In this document: piece after piece, positions 5,095 to 6,010 of the stretch
Numbering within the stretch: the stretch's first letter is position 1
How the letters are laid out: every line of letters begins with the position of its first letter
Source of the DNA: Clostridia bacterium
GTDB taxonomy: Bacteria; Bacillota; Clostridia; Oscillospirales; Butyricicoccaceae
Length of the DNA: 6,010 nt
Assembly (NCBI GenBank): GCA_017547995.1
Contig: JAFYNW010000200.1
Coordinates: 1 to 6,010, forward strand
Reading direction: 5' to 3'
The notes under the pieces: generated by a model
Told to the model about the DNA's origin: nothing
What the model saw: the letters and a program-made list of their open reading frames with translations, nothing else
Databases searched by the model: none
Program-made: the position numbers and the translations under genes

Positions 5095-6010
5095 ATGGAT
5101 TATACATTATATAATATAATAAAAGCACACGCAGACAAGGGCGGCAAGCGTCTGCACATGCCGGGCCACAAAGGCAAGGGAATGGGCACGATTATGGACG
5201 GCGCCTACTATATCGACTATACCGAGACTCCTGCCACAGGCGACCTTTACGGTGACGAGCACGATTTCATCGACGATGCCGAAGAAAGAGCTGCCGCTTA
5301 TTTTGGCGCGGAAAGCTGTCTTTTTCTCACCTGCGGTGCTACCCAAGGCATAAAATCTGCTATTTTCACCTTTACCAAAGGCAAAAACAGTCTGCTTGTC
5401 GACAGAAATACTCATAAGTCGATTCTCGACACCTGCGTACTGCTCGACGTTATGCCAAAGTATATCTGTCCTGAGTTTGACGGAAATCTCGGCATCACGA
5501 AGGGCTTCGACCTCGACGAGCTTGACAGAATGCTGAGTGAAAACGCAGAAATCTCGGCTTTTCTCCTTACAAGTCCGACCTATTACGGCTATTGCCACGA
5601 CGTGAAGGCGATTGCCGACGTATGTCACCGCCACAACGTGAGTCTTATCGTCGATTCTGCCCACGGCAGTCATCTCAAGGCCTGCGGTGTGCCTGACCCT
5701 GTAAGCGAAGGTGCTGACGCGGTTATCTATTCGGCACACAAGACCTTGCCAAGCCTGACTCAGAGCGCCTTTCTCCTGCTTCGCGACAAAAGCAACGAGC
5801 CGAAGGCACGTCGCGGATGCATACTTTTCGGCACCACCTCTCCATCCTATCCTATGATGGCATCTCTTGATATAGGTCGCGAATTCATTGAAAAACTTGA
5901 CGAAAACGTTAAAAATAACGTGATAAGCGCTTGTAGCAGCCTTCGTGCAAGGCTTGAGGAGATGGGCTTTGCCGCTCCTTTCCTCGGTGACCCTCTGCGA
6001 ATCACAATCA
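5095..6010 (+). CDS. PLP-dependent Orn/Lys/Arg decarboxylase family enzyme (N-terminal 305 residues)
   Basis: The frame is open from the ATG at 5095 to the window end, giving 305 residues of a protein that in this family is usually about 480 long. It is a fold-type I pyridoxal phosphate enzyme of the major domain of ornithine/lysine/arginine decarboxylases. The N-terminal HMPGHKGKG is at 21-29, the DYTETPATGDLYGDE region at 41-55, the cofactor-contacting region SCLFLTCGATQG at 74-85, and VDRNTHKSI at 102-110. D187 in VDSAHG (186-191) would contact the pyridine nitrogen, and K216 in SAHKT (213-217) is the predicted Schiff-base lysine, followed by LTQSAF. These enzymes remove the carboxyl group of a basic amino acid in the cytoplasm, to make polyamines or resist acid. 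The short N-terminus, without the wing domain of inducible E. coli enzymes, suits the Bacillus SpeA/YaaO type. The substrate cannot be fixed, so no symbol is given. A GAGG site lies ten bases before the ATG. Confidence 0.92.
   Translation, partial: MDYTLYNIIKAHADKGGKRLHMPGHKGKGMGTIMDGAYYIDYTETPATGDLYGDEHDFIDDAEERAAAYFGAESCLFLTCGATQGIKSAIFTFTKGKNSLLVDRNTHKSILDTCVLLDVMPKYICPEFDGNLGITKGFDLDELDRMLSENAEISAFLLTSPTYYGYCHDVKAIADVCHRHNVSLIVDSAHGSHLKACGVPDPVSEGADAVIYSAHKTLPSLTQSAFLLLRDKSNEPKARRGCILFGTTSPSYPMMASLDIGREFIEKLDENVKNNVISACSSLRARLEEMGFAAPFLGDPLRITI

Noticed and set aside
5107..5739. Open frame of 210 codons on the minus strand
   Set aside because: It lies inside, and codon-aligned against, the decarboxylase gene, whose motifs and active-site lysine are clear.

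Overview
The window looks like chromosomal DNA of a Gram-positive bacterium of the Firmicutes, most likely a gut-type Clostridia. This rests on strong AAGGAGG-type ribosome sites, -10 boxes preceded by TG, short AT-rich spacers between moderately GC-balanced genes, and family-level protein resemblance. No 16S or other marker gene is present, so the species cannot be named. There are no RNA genes, insertion sequences, CRISPR repeats or phage genes.

Layout. (1) Bases 2-391, plus strand: the C-terminal end of an ATPase of the NitT/TauT/SsuB type ABC importers. Its start and its partner genes lie outside the window. (2) Bases 392-527: a convergent spacer with two adjacent intrinsic terminators, one for each direction. 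(3) Bases 528-4303, minus strand: a four-gene operon read oppB-oppC-oppD-oppF, which encodes two permeases and two ATPases of a peptide-type (Opp/Dpp) ABC importer. The genes are packed with gaps of 22 and 11 bases and one TAATG overlap. A promoter and a leader hairpin lie just upstream of oppB. No substrate-binding protein gene is present beside it. (4) Bases 4497-4904, minus strand: a 135-residue cysteine-rich protein of the C_GCAxxG_C_C putative redox family, with its own promoter and a 31-base inverted repeat at the predicted transcription start. (5) Bases 5095-6010, plus strand: the N-terminal 305 residues of a PLP-dependent Orn/Lys/Arg decarboxylase family enzyme, transcribed divergently from gene 4 and cut by the window end.

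How they work together. The opp genes form one functional unit: OppB and OppC form the membrane channel and OppD and OppF power it, while a binding protein encoded elsewhere must deliver the peptide. A link between peptide uptake and the amino-acid decarboxylase is conceivable, since peptides supply amino acids, but it is only inference from proximity. The region is mostly ordinary. The points most worth a second look are the missing binding protein, the altered LDGGR signature of OppF, the paired four-cysteine tails of OppD and OppF, and the palindrome at the start of the redox-protein transcript. I saw no convincing new system.
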